Shown here: piece after piece, positions 21,522 through 32,988 of the stretch
Layout: each line of letters opens with the position of its first letter
Position numbering within the stretch: the stretch's first letter is position 1
DNA from: Pseudeuparius sepicola
Taxonomy: Eukaryota; Arthropoda; Insecta; Coleoptera; Anthribidae
Length of the DNA stretch: 64,000 nucleotides
Reading direction: 5' to 3'
NCBI GenBank assembly: GCA_963920635.1
Contig: OY987301.1
Span: 20,750,501 to 20,814,500 of the forward strand
Made by a program: the position numbers and the translations under genes
Notes under the pieces: generated by a model
Databases searched by the model: none
Told to the model about the DNA's origin: nothing
What the model saw: only the letters and a program-made list of their open reading frames with translations

Positions 21522-22728
21522 TATAGTTTTGTCATAGACAGAGTTCCTTGTTGTTGTCATTTTGCTTTCCAAAAGAAGACCAGATTTATGTTTTTGTTTT
21601 TTGTGGTATACCTACAATATCCTAAAGCTCGAATGTTCGCCATTGGATGCTTTTAAACACTGCTTTTCTTTATAATTCCCGAGACTGACCGCTCTGTAGC
21701 TCATACTACAGACTAACCTACACTTGACATCTAGGGAAGAAGGTTCTACGAACGGCACCGTGAAATATACTATCACCTTCCGATATCGAACCTTCTTTTT
21801 TATGGCACTAGACACAAAAAAACTCCAGGCGGGTCGCATAAAATCAATTAGCAACGAAATTACTCGAGATAAAGCCATCCGATAATCCACGTAATAAACT
21901 CGTTAATTGCGGCCGAACCAATCGACCACTTTTATTAGCTCTACATAATAAGGTTACAGCCAACCAGAGCGTTTTTACTCGGCCGACTCCCGACCGGACC
22001 CACCCTGTGTTTTGCCGAGCTGTCGGGCCGGTAATACGCTAGATAAGAGCTGTAAAATACAGGCCTCTGGAGGCAAACGCGCGATTAACCGGTGGACGGG
22101 CCCGGCCGGTAGCTAGCCGAAGACTTATCGGTGAAATAAGAGCAGCGGGACGGTAACGAAGTGGAGCGCCCGCGCCGATGGACCTTTCGAGGGGTTTGTT
22201 ATTACCCTGTCAGAAACGTAATTATTATTAATATGCGCTGGCCTAGAATGGACGGGTAATGGGCTTCCCAAATTGAAATAATGGCCAATTAATGGGCCGA
22301 AATTGCAGCTTTGCGATCGTGATAGCTGGATCGGGTTTTATAGAAGCGAAATTTGGAAGGAAGTCTCGGCAGCGCAAAATAGAACAAAAATATGCTTTGA
22401 AAAACTGAAAGTTGATACTATATGAATGGAATATTTACATTAGTAGATATGAGCTTTCCATGCGTATACCTAGTTGGTAGGTATATACCAAGTACAGTCA
22501 GGCCAAGAAGTCGGTTCTTAGTGAGGAATAACATAACGAAGCTGCAGGGGGTCAAAAGCAACAACTTTTTCCGAATAATTTTTTCAAAAACTCACTTTTG
22601 ATCTGATATTTTTCTTATTAAAATAACGAGTTGCTTATGGATAAAAAACACCCGCAAGTATATAACGCATGGGAATCGATGATTCACTATTTTCTATTTA
22701 TTGCTAACCTCCTGCCGGCCAGGCACTA
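21522..22728. other. unassigned DNA with a GC-rich island at 21890-22360
   Basis: The island contains CpG-rich text (GGCCGACTCCCGACCGGACC, GGGCCCGGCCGGTAGCTAGC) next to homeodomain-like TAATTA/ATTAAT words (TAATTATTATTAATATG at 22220). No frame resembles a protein. The mixture of CpG-rich and TAAT-rich text would fit an enhancer-like element, but that is inference only. Confidence 0.4.
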
Positions 22729-23850
22729 GTAATTTTGTACAGGCGCTTGCTTTTTTGTATAGTAAACATTTTATTGAGCGCGATTTCATAGAGCATTTTG
22801 GGGCAGCGCAAACTTAAAAAGGATGTAGTTTCTACAGTTTTTTACTTTCCGCAGGCTGGCAACGTATTGTGCTAATTAACCTAGCTCCTCGTCGTCAAAG
22901 ATGGAAATTGAGGTTCTGGTCCCTTAGTAAGGTACTTATTTGTAATTATTTTTGTTAGTTATAAACATTACAAATTATTACCTAGTCAATTAAATTTAAT
23001 CTACTGTGTGCATCAAGTGCTCGAAAGGCATTTGATTTTTGGTTTATCGACTTCGCCAGAGATAGCATTCATAGAACAATGTCAGTACCCAAAAATGTTG
23101 AGTAAGGAATAACCACCTAAAGCAAGTGTATTCCAGAACGTCAAACCTTTTGAAATAGAATAAAATCAAATCATAAAAATAATGCACACTACCATTTAGT
23201 TTACTAGTACTGTAAAGTGACATTTTATAATACATTCGTATATAAAAATATTTTATGTAAAAGCTGTCTTAGATTTTTTTCCTATTAAATTGAATTTTAA
23301 AATCAATAAATCAGTTAAGTAATTAAAGACGAAAATGTACATCTTGTTCTAGATATTTTGTCGCATTTATTTGGAAATAAACTTTTATTTTGAAATTTTA
23401 TTTTTATTGTCACCATTTACTTCCAGATACGTAGGTACATAAAATTGCCATGTTGTACAATAAAATGGTAACTAATTTATTTCTCTGGAATTTTCTACAT
23501 GTGGTTATATTTGAAATGTCGTTGGAAACATCGAATTTAACCGGGAAAAAACTCACATTCCTACAAACAAGTCCCCTATTACGGAATACAGATCATACAA
23601 TAAAGAGAATCACGGACAATGCCCATCAAATTCGCACATTAAATATGCAACATCCCTTTACACATCCTTTGCCGGAATCAGCTGACACGTTCAAGTTCAT
23701 TACGCGTCCTTATATGTCTTATTTATTGCTATATTATTACCTAAGTTGAAACTCACCCCTCTCTAGAGTTGGCTGCCCTAAACGCAGTGAAAATGGCCCT
23801 TGTGCCAGTTCCATAGTACCTAGTACTTATCAATTCGATGAAAGAGAGTA
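22729..23850 (+). repeat. dispersed repeat related to the THAP-containing element, copy 1
   Basis: From AATTTTGTACAGGCGC onwards it follows the order of 43195-43960: AACCTAGCTCCTCGTCGTCA, AGGTTCTGGTCCCTT, AATTGAATTTTAAAATCAAT, ACATAAAATTGCCATG, CGGAATACAGATCATACAAT, AGAGTTGGCTGCCC and TATCAATTCGATGA. The copy lacks the THAP-like exon and the terminal inverted repeats. The plus-strand frame 23450-23749 (99 residues) lies in the repeat and has no recognisable domain. Confidence 0.8.
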
Positions 23851-24610
23851 TAAGGACCTACCTATCAACAAAAACGAAACCGTTACACATGATAAAGCAA
23901 ACAATGTCCTAACTAGGTATGTTTCAGCAGGCAAATCATCTGAAGTTTTCTTTTTGTGACTGGAATTAAGTAAACAGCAAATAAACGATGGAATGAAGGA
24001 ATTCTTCCGCCTTTTCCTTAGTCATTAAATTTACCGAGACTATCTACGTGTGAAAAATACAAGGGCAAAATGACAATTTGAAAGGTAGGGCTATAATAAT
24101 ACGTTGTCCTCCGTTAAAAGATTTTATTTACGGGTATAGGGGAAAACTTCATACATAGAATTTTATCAACATGTTGACCATATTCCGACGCGGCATTTAC
24201 TAGATTTTGCTAAAATTTGTACTCGTAGTGGAAAATCATTTATAAAGTAAATCTACCGATAAATTTAATCATTTTGCCAGATGACAGAATAAAATTGTCC
24301 AAGAATTTCTATTCTCTAAATAGTGGAAGAAACTATTTTCTATTTTACTTATAATTTTAATATTGATGAGAAATTGTCTTACAGAATTTCCCACCTGACT
24401 GAATGAGAAATTGGGAATTCTTCAACGATCTAAATATTATCCCTCATCTGATGACGGATAATGTCCAAAACATTAGGTAGGTACCTCAGAAAAAATTTCA
24501 GTAGATATTAGGTAGGTACATTAGGTACATTAAGCAATTCTTTTTTATGGAGGTACTGTGCCTAGATATCACCATTGAAAAAAGGAATTAATGATATCAC
24601 TTCACACATA
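23851..24610. other. no gene recognised
   Basis: AT-rich DNA. Some short inverted words (AGGTAGGTACCT-type) occur but no element ends were found. Confidence 0.4.
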
Positions 24611-24991
24611 TACAGGGTGAGTCTGAAATAACTGGCATACTTTTTTTGGGTAATATCATTCTGAACTACTTTTCTTAATAATTTTTTTTCCTAGCACCGA
24701 GATTTTTCTATAATTCATCCCCTCAAAATCCCCCTTCTATATGAAAACACGGCACTGGCGCCCTGCCAACAACCAAGTAGAAAATGGTAAATCATCAACT
24801 AGTATAGTATTTTGAGACCGAGTTTATGCTATTCTATCCGCTGTGTATGAAATAAATGTTGGTAAATTTAAAAAAAAATTAGAGAAAAATTTCGGCGATA
24901 GGAAAAACAATTATTAAGAAAAGTTGTTCAGAATGACCGCATCTCTCTTACCCAAAAAAAAGGATGCCAGTTATTTCAGACTCACCCTGTA
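24611..24991. mobile_element. short foldback element, 381 bp
   Basis: TACAGGGTGAGTCTGAAATA at 24611 faces TATTTCAGACTCACCCTGTA at 24991 minus. The arms are about 90 bp (TTCTGAACTACTTTTCTTAA against TTAAGAAAAGTTGTTCAGAA), with an unpaired centre of about 180 bp. It lacks the 110-bp second motif, perhaps because it is so short. The frame 24964-25245 begins in its right arm and is not a gene. Confidence 0.88.
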
Positions 24992-25099
24992 TATTTGTAA
25001 TTTTTAGGTGTTCAAGGCTCACCACCACACCACCCAGAAACGGCCCAGATGATACCTTCATCTACTTTTACATGATTTCTAGAGACATTTCCTATAGTC

Positions 25100-25388
25100 T
25101 ATATAGTCTATCCAAGTTATACAGAGGCAGTAGATATAAACAAAATCACATGACCGCATTGCGGACGATTACCAGGGTCGGACTAATATATGAGATTCTG
25201 CAACAAGTCTGCGCGCGATTGCCGCGATCCTATATACCTATGTAGGAAACTCGACCGAGGGAAGAGCCGGCCCTGCATTCCACTCGCTGCCTAAACACTT
25301 GACCAGACCAATAAGAGAATAGGTCACATCGCGACCACGTGGTGGCCAATGTTTTGATTCACTGCCTCTGTAACTTGGATATAGTATA
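25100..25388. mobile_element. inverted-repeat element with GC-rich centre
   Basis: ATCCAAGTTATACAGAGGCAGT (about 25110-25131) faces ACTGCCTCTGTAACTTGGAT (25361-25380), and outside it TATAGTCTAT faces ATAGTATAG. The centre has a second candidate pair, CAGGGTCGGACTAAT (25171) and AGAGCCGGCCCTG (about 25275), resembling hAT-like ends around about 105 bp. No coding sequence. Confidence 0.55.
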
Positions 25389-28162
25389 GCTTTTTTTAAC
25401 GTTTTAAATAGTCTGTAATATAGTCCACTGACACTTCAAATTACCAACCTGTAATTGCTCTTCTAAAATGAAATTCCTGTATCTACATAAATATCTTAAC
25501 TCTCCACGTACATCCATATCTCATCTTGAACGTTCGCGTCTGCAAATAGATCGTCAATTTCAGTTTGAGTGTTCTGTTTTAGATAGGTATCAAAATTACT
25601 TCTGGTCGGAATGCGAGAGCTGCTGGATAGCAATAACTGCGGCCGTTTCCTGTTGCGCTCGCGCGTTAATGTTTTGTTGTTTCTTCGCCATAATTACGGT
25701 TTTATTTTTACCGCTTTATCAGACGCCATCTGATAATTATTGTCAGTGTTTGCTTTGTCGTGAGCATATTTCTATTGGGCGACCATGGCTGCTACACAGT
25801 GAGCTCATTTGAAAACTATCCACCCTTAATATTTTGGTACCTAATAAAATGAATATAAATTTTATAAAAGGCAGATATACCCTCGATTTTTATTGGAAAA
25901 GGGCCTCCTTTAGGCATTATAATAGGTATGGCCGTTCACTCATTTCTCTATCCCCACCACCCTCAAACTTTTGCAAAAGTGCGAGCAGAATTTGGAAATA
26001 GACTTTATTATTGTCTTGGGACTAATGCGTGCTCGCTTTGAATATCTGCTAAAATAAAGAAGTTCATAAATCAATTTGCTTTGCTTTTCCGTTACCAACA
26101 ACAAACTTATCGAGCTGTTTAGGATCAAGTATAGGTACTGAAACGGGTCTTATTTTTTTCAATCGATTTTAAAAAACGAAACGGTCCTATGCACTCGTAA
26201 CAGGTAATTACCTGTAAAGTGAGGCATCAGAAGCATGTCAGTCAAATTTAAGGTTTTAATGTGGAGTGTGGTGGGGAATACTAGGAGTTAATGAGTTGTC
26301 AATACATTATTGACTCTTTCAATGAAAATCGACGAACCGCAGCGATTTTTAAAATTTATTTTCATTTCAGAAATACTAACGGTGACTAGTATTCAAATGG
26401 ACACACTGTATGCATATGTAATAGATTTAATTTGAGATATTTAGAATTGATTTTCTATATAGTATACATTATTTCCGCATCAAATTGTATGTCAGATACT
26501 TGTAAAGCTTGTAATTTTTTAGTTTTAGAAAAAGTCATTCCCTCTTTCTAGAACAAACAACGACTCGCAAAGGAAACCTGCTTACAGTAAAAAGATCATA
26601 TCTTCTTCAAACGAATTGGGCTGCTTTATTCTTTGAAGAATTCTGAAGAAGAAATTAATGAAATTTAGAAACATTTTGATAAATTCCGGTTACCCTGTAT
26701 AGGTTGGGATGCTCTGTCTGTATGCATTCATTTAGTTCGCTTTAGTCCTAATTGAGCCATTATCGAATCGAACAGAGAGCTTAACAATTCAGGCGACTTG
26801 ATATCGGCCAAATTCTCGATTTGAACGTTTTACAACTGTCTTATAAAGCCTTCCCTACTTCCATAAAAATTAAATAAACCAGAATAAACGTTAATTTTAT
26901 TTCGATCCGCCTCAACTTAACGACCAATTAAAACATTGTACTGAATCGATACGGAATATACCCCAATAAATTGGATACGCCGATAACTGGAAGAATTTTC
27001 TCTCTCGATCGGAATTAACGAATAAACTTCCTTAAACGGGAGAAGCTGTAATAAAGGGAGTAGCTCATAATCAACCGAGAAGATATGCCTCCTTTATTTA
27101 TATGGGTTTATCATTGATTTCTCTTTGAGCTTCTTCGTATGAATTAGGGATATGGGAACGTCAGTTCACCATACCAATTTTATTAATATAATATTTTGCG
27201 CAAACTTTGTTTTTACATGTTTTATACATTTTGTTATTTACGTACAGGGTTCTTCACGTAAATTTCTCACCCCCTGTAACTTTTTTTTATTTTTTGGCCT
27301 ATTTTGTTTATCCCGATACAAATTCTAAGATTACTTTTCCAATAACATGTTTTACACCCAGTTATTATTTTTCGTGTCATTTTTTCCTGACTCCTAGCTA
27401 CGTGCTATATATTTTTTTCTATGTTAAATTTTAATAGATGAAAACTATTTTGCGTAAAAGTAGATATAGGTACCTAATAAAAAGATATATGAAAGAAATT
27501 TAATCAAATCCATGAAACAAATTAAAACAATACGTATCTAAATATACCATATTAACCAATTCCTAAAAACTTTTTCTCGTATTTTTTTAGATATCGATAA
27601 GGAAAGAAAATGCCAAGAAAACATAACAATTAAATAGGTACTTGCAAAATCTTACTTGTAGGGTAATTTTGCAATTCCTAAGTAATAAAAAAAGTTACGT
27701 AGGATGGGAGTTCTATGAGGAGAACCCTTTACAGTAGGTAAGTCCGGGATTGAGTTAACATTTTTTATTTTTTATTTTCTATAGAAAATGTATTTTCCAT
27801 AAAAACAAATATTTTTTCTTAAAATTACTTTTCCTAACTCTGCTTAAAGTTTGTCTCGTACAATAACCATTTACTCTTAGCTCGCAGACTAAAAATAATA
27901 TAGACACTATTTTGGTTAAAGCAATAAATGAAGTAAGGAAAATTTCTTTCATTGAGGCTTACTCCTTACACGAATTACCTACTTTGTTTATCAGTACTTT
28001 AACAATATCTATATAGATTCTGAAGTGGAATCGATCTAAGCGAAATATATTATAAATTATAATGTTTCCTTCCGATAGGCGTAACGCTTGTGGATTCAAC
28101 GTGACCTCTAACTTTATCCATGGAAGGTTCGTAGGTCCGGCAAGTCATTGGTTTTTAAACTA
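25389..28162. other. long gene-free stretch
   Basis: The plus frame 25468-25812 (114 residues; hydrophobic CCARALMFCCFFAIITVLFL stretch) could form one membrane segment but matches no family, and I see no splice context. Isolated foldback tips lie at about 26693 (ACCCTGTATAGG) and 27244 (ACAGGGTTCTTCACG). The stretch 26730-27110 is moderately CpG-containing with TAATT words and could be a non-coding conserved element. Nothing else was recognised. Confidence 0.35.
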
Positions 28163-28971
28163 TACAGGGTGTCCCAGAATATGTGGGCAGTCTCCCGGAT
28201 TTATACAGCGGACGTTAAAATAACATGACAAGTTCCTATAAAAAAAACTTCCCAGAGGGAACCCCTACGGAGATACAGGGTGTTAAAGATCTTTTTTTGA
28301 AATTAAATTATGGCAATATCTCCCAAATTAATCAAGCTGCTGAACTGAAATTTGGCACTGCTGTGTTTTTGGCGATGGAGAATAAGCTGAAGGCATCAAT
28401 TTTTACGTATCTCACAGAGGGCGCCACTTGCGCTATTTTTGGATCGTGTTATAGCTCGTAACTTTTTTGGGGTTATCTTTTTGGTCTTGCAGGTCCATCA
28501 TTTTAGTACATATTTTCATTCTGCAATAAAGAAGTACTCTTGTTTGATAACGGTCAAATCAACCGTTTGCGTTTAAATTGACAAAACGTGCCCCAAAACA
28601 CCTGTTGACTTCAAGATTTGAAAAATAAAACTTTCTCTTACCGCTTTCAAATGTTAAGATAACTGTACATTCAAAATGAAGAAAAAAATACCAAATGGAC
28701 ATTGGACAAAACACCATTGGTTTTCTTGAAATAGGGTGTCAAAATTTTGTCAAATTCAATCCTTTCCATATTCTGAAGGCGAATAATTTTTGGTACATTG
28801 TTCATAGGGATTTTTTTCTCAGTTTAAATGGTACAGTCGGTCTGTAACGTTTGAAAGCGGTAGGTAAAGATATTATGAAACACAGAAAGATTTTTAATAC
28901 CTGTAATAATTATAAATAATAAATGATGTTTAGTGGCATATCAGGTAAGGATATCAATTGAAAAAAATGCA

Positions 28972-29041
28972 CTCCAGCCGGGACTTGAACCCGGGACTCC
29001 TACTGTGGCCGTAGGCACTTTAACCAACTAAGCTACCGGAG
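28972..29041 (-). ncRNA. tRNA-like SINE head, minus copy
   Basis: On the minus strand: A-box TAGCTTAGTTGG, anticodon stem CCTAC/GTAGG and B-box GGTTCAAGTCC, the latter matching the RNA polymerase III consensus better than the plus copy does. The acceptor ends CTCCGG and CTGGAG can pair. The anticodon loop is GGCCACA, which lacks the usual T before the anticodon, so this is a tRNA-derived promoter unit and not a working tRNA. Confidence 0.8.
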
Positions 29042-29188
29042 ATATGGGTTCCATCGGCTAGGTGTTATTTGTTCCAATTGATATATAGTTAGTAGCGGTG
29101 AGATGTAGAAGACTTCGGCGTCTTCTACAGTCACTAGAAGGGGTTAGAGGGTGTAGGGAAACCATTCATTATTGTATATTTTGCATAT

Positions 29189-29258
29189 CTCCGGTAGCTT
29201 AGTTGGATAAAGTGCCTACGGCCACAGTAGGAGTCCCGGGTTGAAGTCCCGGCTGGAG
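29189..29258 (+). ncRNA. tRNA-like SINE head, plus copy
   Basis: CTCCGGTAGCTTAGTTGG starts the unit. The A-box TAGCTTAGTTGG is at 29195-29206, a perfect 5-bp anticodon stem (29215-29219 with 29227-29231) encloses GGCCACA, and a B-box-like GGTTGAAGTCC lies at 29239-29249 inside a CCCGG/CCGGG T-arm. No CCA, and the DNA continues into a T-rich tail (CATTTTTTTC), as in tRNA-derived SINEs. Confidence 0.8.
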
Positions 29259-29974
29259 TGCATTTTTTTCAATTGATATCCTTACCTGATATGCCACTAA
29301 ACATCATTTATTAAAGATATTATGTTTCGAATGTTTAAGTTAATAGGTGTTTTGAGGAGCGTTTTACCAATTTCAACGCAAACGGTTGATTTTATCGTTA
29401 TGAAACAAGTACACTTTTGTTGCAAAATGATAATGTGCACTAAAATGATGGACCTGCAAGACCAAAAACAAAACCTCAAAAAAGTTACGAGCTATAACAC
29501 GATGCAAAAATAGTGCAAGTGGCGCCCTCTGTGAGATACGTAAAAATTGATGCCTTCAGCTTATTCTCCATCGCCAAAAACACAGCAGTGCCAAATTTCA
29601 GTTCAGCAGCTTGATTATTTTGGGAGATAGTGCCACAATTTAATTTCAAAAAAAGAACTTCAACACCCTGTATCTCCGTAGGGGGGGGGGGGGCTCTGGG
29701 AAATTTGTTATAGAAACTTGTCATGTTATTTTAACGTCCCTGTATAAATCCGGGAGATTGCCCACATATTCTGGGACACCCTGTATATGTACTTAGTACC
29801 TACCTACCACAAAATTCACAAAAAAAACCTAGTAAAAACTACACAAAAATGTAAAAGTGTCACATGCACTACAATAAATCCACAGCGAACGACGACCGCC
29901 TCCCCACTATAGCGGCATTGCCAGCTTGTGCGGCTCGGCTCAACTTATAACGACTTTATATTACAAAGAAAGTA

Positions 29975-31271
29975 GGGGAGACCGGGGTTAGTTGATACAG
30001 TGGGCAAGTTGATACACTTCCATTTTTAAACTTACCGCGCAGCTCTCAGCGCCACCGAACGGCAAGCCTGTTCAATTAGGTGTTGCCCAGTTTCCATTGT
30101 GGTTTCGTCGATGTAGAGTGCGCCATAACCTTGTTTTGCCGTAATAAGTGAATTTTATACTTATTGGAAGTAAATTTAACGGCCTTAATTCGAGTAGCCA
30201 CCTATTACACATTACCATAGGTACGTAAATCATTTTTACAGCAAATGAAACTATTACTTTGGTCGTCTTTTTTTTAATAACGGAAATTTGTTTTCCCTTT
30301 CCTAACCTAAAAATAATTACCTTGGAATCATAAATGTACACTCGGGGTAAATTGTTACGCCACCGCTGAGGCACATTGATACGCGTATCAACATGCCCCG
30401 TATGTATCTACAGTGTGGTCCTTTGGAATGGAGACACCTCTGTAAAGATTTTGTTTTTTATCCGAATTTAGCCGGTTTATTTCTAAGGGTAGGTCACAAA
30501 AAACTCTATTTTGGCGCCAAGTTTCAGGTCTTAATCTCAATTTTCAAGGCCTACTAGGTACGATTTTTTTTTCTAGTAAAAAAAGACGAAAATTATTTAG
30601 CGTTTTTTTTATTTAAAATCTGACACTACAGCGTTAATCAGGACACCCCCAAACCCCCATATACTAAATTTGAATAAAAAATATACAGGGAGTTCCATTG
30701 CGCAGGTTCTCAAAGTTGAGCAAAATGGGAATTTCAAAGGCATATCTGGCAAATCAAGTTTGCCATGGAATCCCCTAAAAATAGTTGGATAGTCAACAGG
30801 ACCAATACAAAAATATACAGAGTATTTTTGGTCAAGGTAGGTCTTGATTTTTGAAGTAGAAATCTATTCACCTGTCACAGAACACAGTTTTGTTAGACCT
30901 ATAATTTAAAAAAAACTGGGTAACTTTTTGAATGAGTTTTGGATGCATGTAAAGATTGTAAAGGTATCAGAATTAGATTTTACATTTTTAGCTCAGAATT
31001 TTTATTTTTGTCCTTCATTTTGCCAACTGTATCAACTTACCCTTAGCATGTATCAAGATGCCCCCGATCGGGGCATCTTGATACATTGCGCGTTAATAAA
31101 AAAATTAACAAAATTTTGATGTAAGAAATAATTGTAAACAATTAATATTGATGCAATAAGTGTACAACAAGATTATGTTCCTGGCATCACTTAACTTAAC
31201 TACTTGGCTCCAAAAACAAAATTATTAAAAATAAATTTCTGGAAAATGTATCAACTAACCCCGGTCTCCCC
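29975..31271. mobile_element. TA-flanked transposon, GGGGAGACCGGGG ends, 1297 bp
   Basis: A perfect 25-bp inverted pair starts GGGGAGACCGGGGTTAGTTG (29975) and ends with its complement at 31271, with TA at 29973-29974 and 31272-31273. Internal GTATCAACTTACC and TATCAAGATGCC words repeat the terminal theme. A fragment of a foldback relative (ATACAGGGAGTTCCATTGC at 30684, inverted to 59225-59420) is nested within. The minus frame 30072-30374 (100 residues) is not recognisable as transposase. TA duplication suggests a Tc1/mariner-type mover in trans. Confidence 0.85.
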
Positions 31272-31273
31272 TA

Positions 31274-31936
31274 TATCTTATTTTTATTTAAATATTAGAT
31301 AGGTACTTTAATCAAAATCGTGAGAAAAGGTCGCTAACCGTTCTATATTCTTCTCTATTCCAATATAATTTTAAATGTTCCAATGAATTCTATATGAAAG
31401 TCTAAGTGCCAGTACAACAAAGATTTAATTTAATGTCTTCGATATAAGTTTTTTTTTTCTGTATGTATTTTTGGTCTCGGGACAAAACCGAGTATCATAG
31501 ACCAGAAGCTGCGACCGTTACCCGTGTGCGGCGCTCACCTATGCCACTGGCGCCTTTGGACGGATGCAATCACGCGACGGCGGGCCTTTGTCCGCGGCGC
31601 GGAATGTGGCCGGGATTCGGAGATAATTGGAGGGAAGGCGGGCCGCGCCGCCACTGTATCGGTGGCGCCCGAGCGCAGGGTCGGACCCACGGAGGATTAT
31701 AAGTGAGTTGAGGTCTACGGAACTGCGAAGGGGTAGTTGGAATTGATTTAAATGCGTAGGGGTAGGGACCTGTGTGAACACGCATCGCACCGTCTTCCAA
31801 AGTCATGGAAACAAAGACCGTGCTAGGTATGGAACCCTTAATTTGCTATAAAACACGCTTTTGGGCATACGACAACCATAACGCAATTTTAGAATTAAGA
31901 AGAGAATAATAGAAACTCTATAAGTTCTAGGTAATA
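31274..31936. other. unassigned, with GC-rich island at 31480-31790
   Basis: The island (GCGGCGCTCACC, GGCCGCGCCGCCACTG, GGTGGCGCCCGAGCGC) keeps several overlapping frames open on both strands, none resembling a protein. CAGGGTCGGACCCACGG at 31677 resembles a hAT-like end but has no partner. A short TATAAGTGAGTT follows. I see no convincing exon. Confidence 0.4.
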
Positions 31937-32059
31937 TACAGGATGTCCCAGTAAATACATAAATGAAACTGATGGTAGAAAATCTCATTTTAAGTAAAAA
32001 AGTTCATATGAACATATTTTAAAAAAGCTTAATAAGAAAGATACAGGGCTTTGTAGGTA

Positions 32060-32988
32060 TACAGGGTCTTCACGCGAAAACTGCGACCTCCCTATTAGTT
32101 CCCTGATGTTTGCAGATGTAAAAAAGTTTTATACCTATAAAAGTTGCAAGGTAAGTATCGGGCTTTAGAAAAGAAGACTTGTGGTTTATACAGGGTGTAT
32201 CGTAAAAGCGGGACAAAATATAGGTATCTTTAATATTTAAAAATAAACATCCTGTATATTTTCGGATATTTTAAAAGAACTAATTTCTCTGATTACAACG
32301 ATATATAACATGTTGATATTTGAGTTTCCCCTTAGCAAATTATGTGGACCTAAATTTACAAAAAAAAAATCATTTAAGAGATCGCAGTTAGCCATGAAAT
32401 TAAGTCGGATTTTTGATAGTTAGCTAGATTAGCTCTTACTTACTTTAGTAAATCAAAATAATAACAAAATGGCAATAAATAAGTATCCAATATCCATCAT
32501 TTTTACTTTTTCGTCTAACCAGGATGTATAGATCTAATTAAAAAACTGGTAGGAAGAAATTTTTAAAATTTATTGACATTTTGTTGTTATTTCAATTTAC
32601 TAAAGTAAGTAAGAGATAATCTAGCATATCTATAACAAATCCTATTTAATTTTATGGCTAACTACGATCTTGTAAATTATTTTTTTCTAAATTTGACTCT
32701 ACATGCCTAACTTGCTAAAGGGAAACGCAAATATCAACATGTTATATATCGTCGCAATTAGAAAAAAAATAGTTATTTTAATATATCCAAAAATATACAG
32801 GATGTTTATTATTAAAAACAAAAAATAACTATTTGTTGTCCCACTTTTACGATACACCCTGTATAAATCACCAGTATACTTTTCTAAAACCCGATACTTA
32901 CCTTGCAACTTTTATATAAAACTTTTTTTATCTGATAAAATTAGGAAACTAATATAGGGGGTCGGAGTTTTCGCGTGCAGACCCTGTA
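32060..32988. mobile_element. middle foldback of the nest
   Basis: TACAGGGTCTTCACGCGAAA at 32060 faces TTTTCGCGTGCAGACCCTGTA ending 32988. Arms share AAAGTTGCAAGGTAAGTATC with GATACTTACCTTGCAACTTT. A truncated relative of this arm, with the innermost element at the same site, is at 46160-46400. Confidence 0.9.
32189..32863. mobile_element. innermost foldback of the nest
   Basis: TACAGGGTGTATCGTAAAAG at 32189 faces CTTTTACGATACACCCTGTA ending 32863. Arms share ATAACATGTTGATATTTG with CAAATATCAACATGTTATAT and ACTTTAGTAAATCAAAATAA with its complement. No coding sequence. Confidence 0.9.

Larger units (their letters stand above)
28878..29312. mobile_element. tRNA-derived inverted dimer, 435 bp, 12-bp target duplication
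   Basis: Flanked by AAAGATATTATG at 28866-28877 and 29313-29324. Inverted arms begin AATAAATGATGTTTAGTGGC (28917) and end in its complement (to 29312). Each arm contains a 70-nt tRNA-like unit, facing each other (28972-29041 minus, 29189-29258 plus). The middle holds a small perfect hairpin, GTAGAAGACTTCGGCGTCTTCTAC (stem about 10 bp). The 12-bp duplication suits a retrotransposed copy (SINE-like) better than a hAT or TA transposon. Confidence 0.8.
28163..29785. mobile_element. foldback element, core-sharing family, tip type 3, with nested insertion
   Basis: TACAGGGTGTCCCAGAATAT at 28163 faces ATATTCTGGGACACCCTGTA ending 29785. The second motif is ATACAGGGTGTTAAA at about 28273 (110 bp in), with a mirror CAACACCCTGTA ending 29672. 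The core matches that of 2946-4119. The loop is enlarged by the 435-bp tRNA-like insertion at 28878-29312. Frames 28225-28461 and 29485-29724 are mirror-image translations of the two arms and so cannot be independent genes. Confidence 0.92.

Noticed and set aside
25468..25812. 114-codon plus-strand frame with a hydrophobic stretch
   Set aside because: The membrane-like segment is short, there is no signal of a family, and AT-rich DNA easily gives such hydrophobic translations.
28972..29258. Functional tRNA genes
   Set aside because: The anticodon loop lacks the conserved T, the acceptor and D stems are weak, and the units are inverted mirror copies within a mobile insertion.
28225..29724. 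Pair of 78-79 residue proteins on opposite strands
   Set aside because: They are mirror translations of the two arms of one foldback; the similar frame in 2946-4119 is not kept as a protein.
31463..31806. Exon in the GC-rich island
   Set aside because: Several frames on both strands are open over the same bases and none has a recognisable domain; splice-like GTGAGT alone is not enough.
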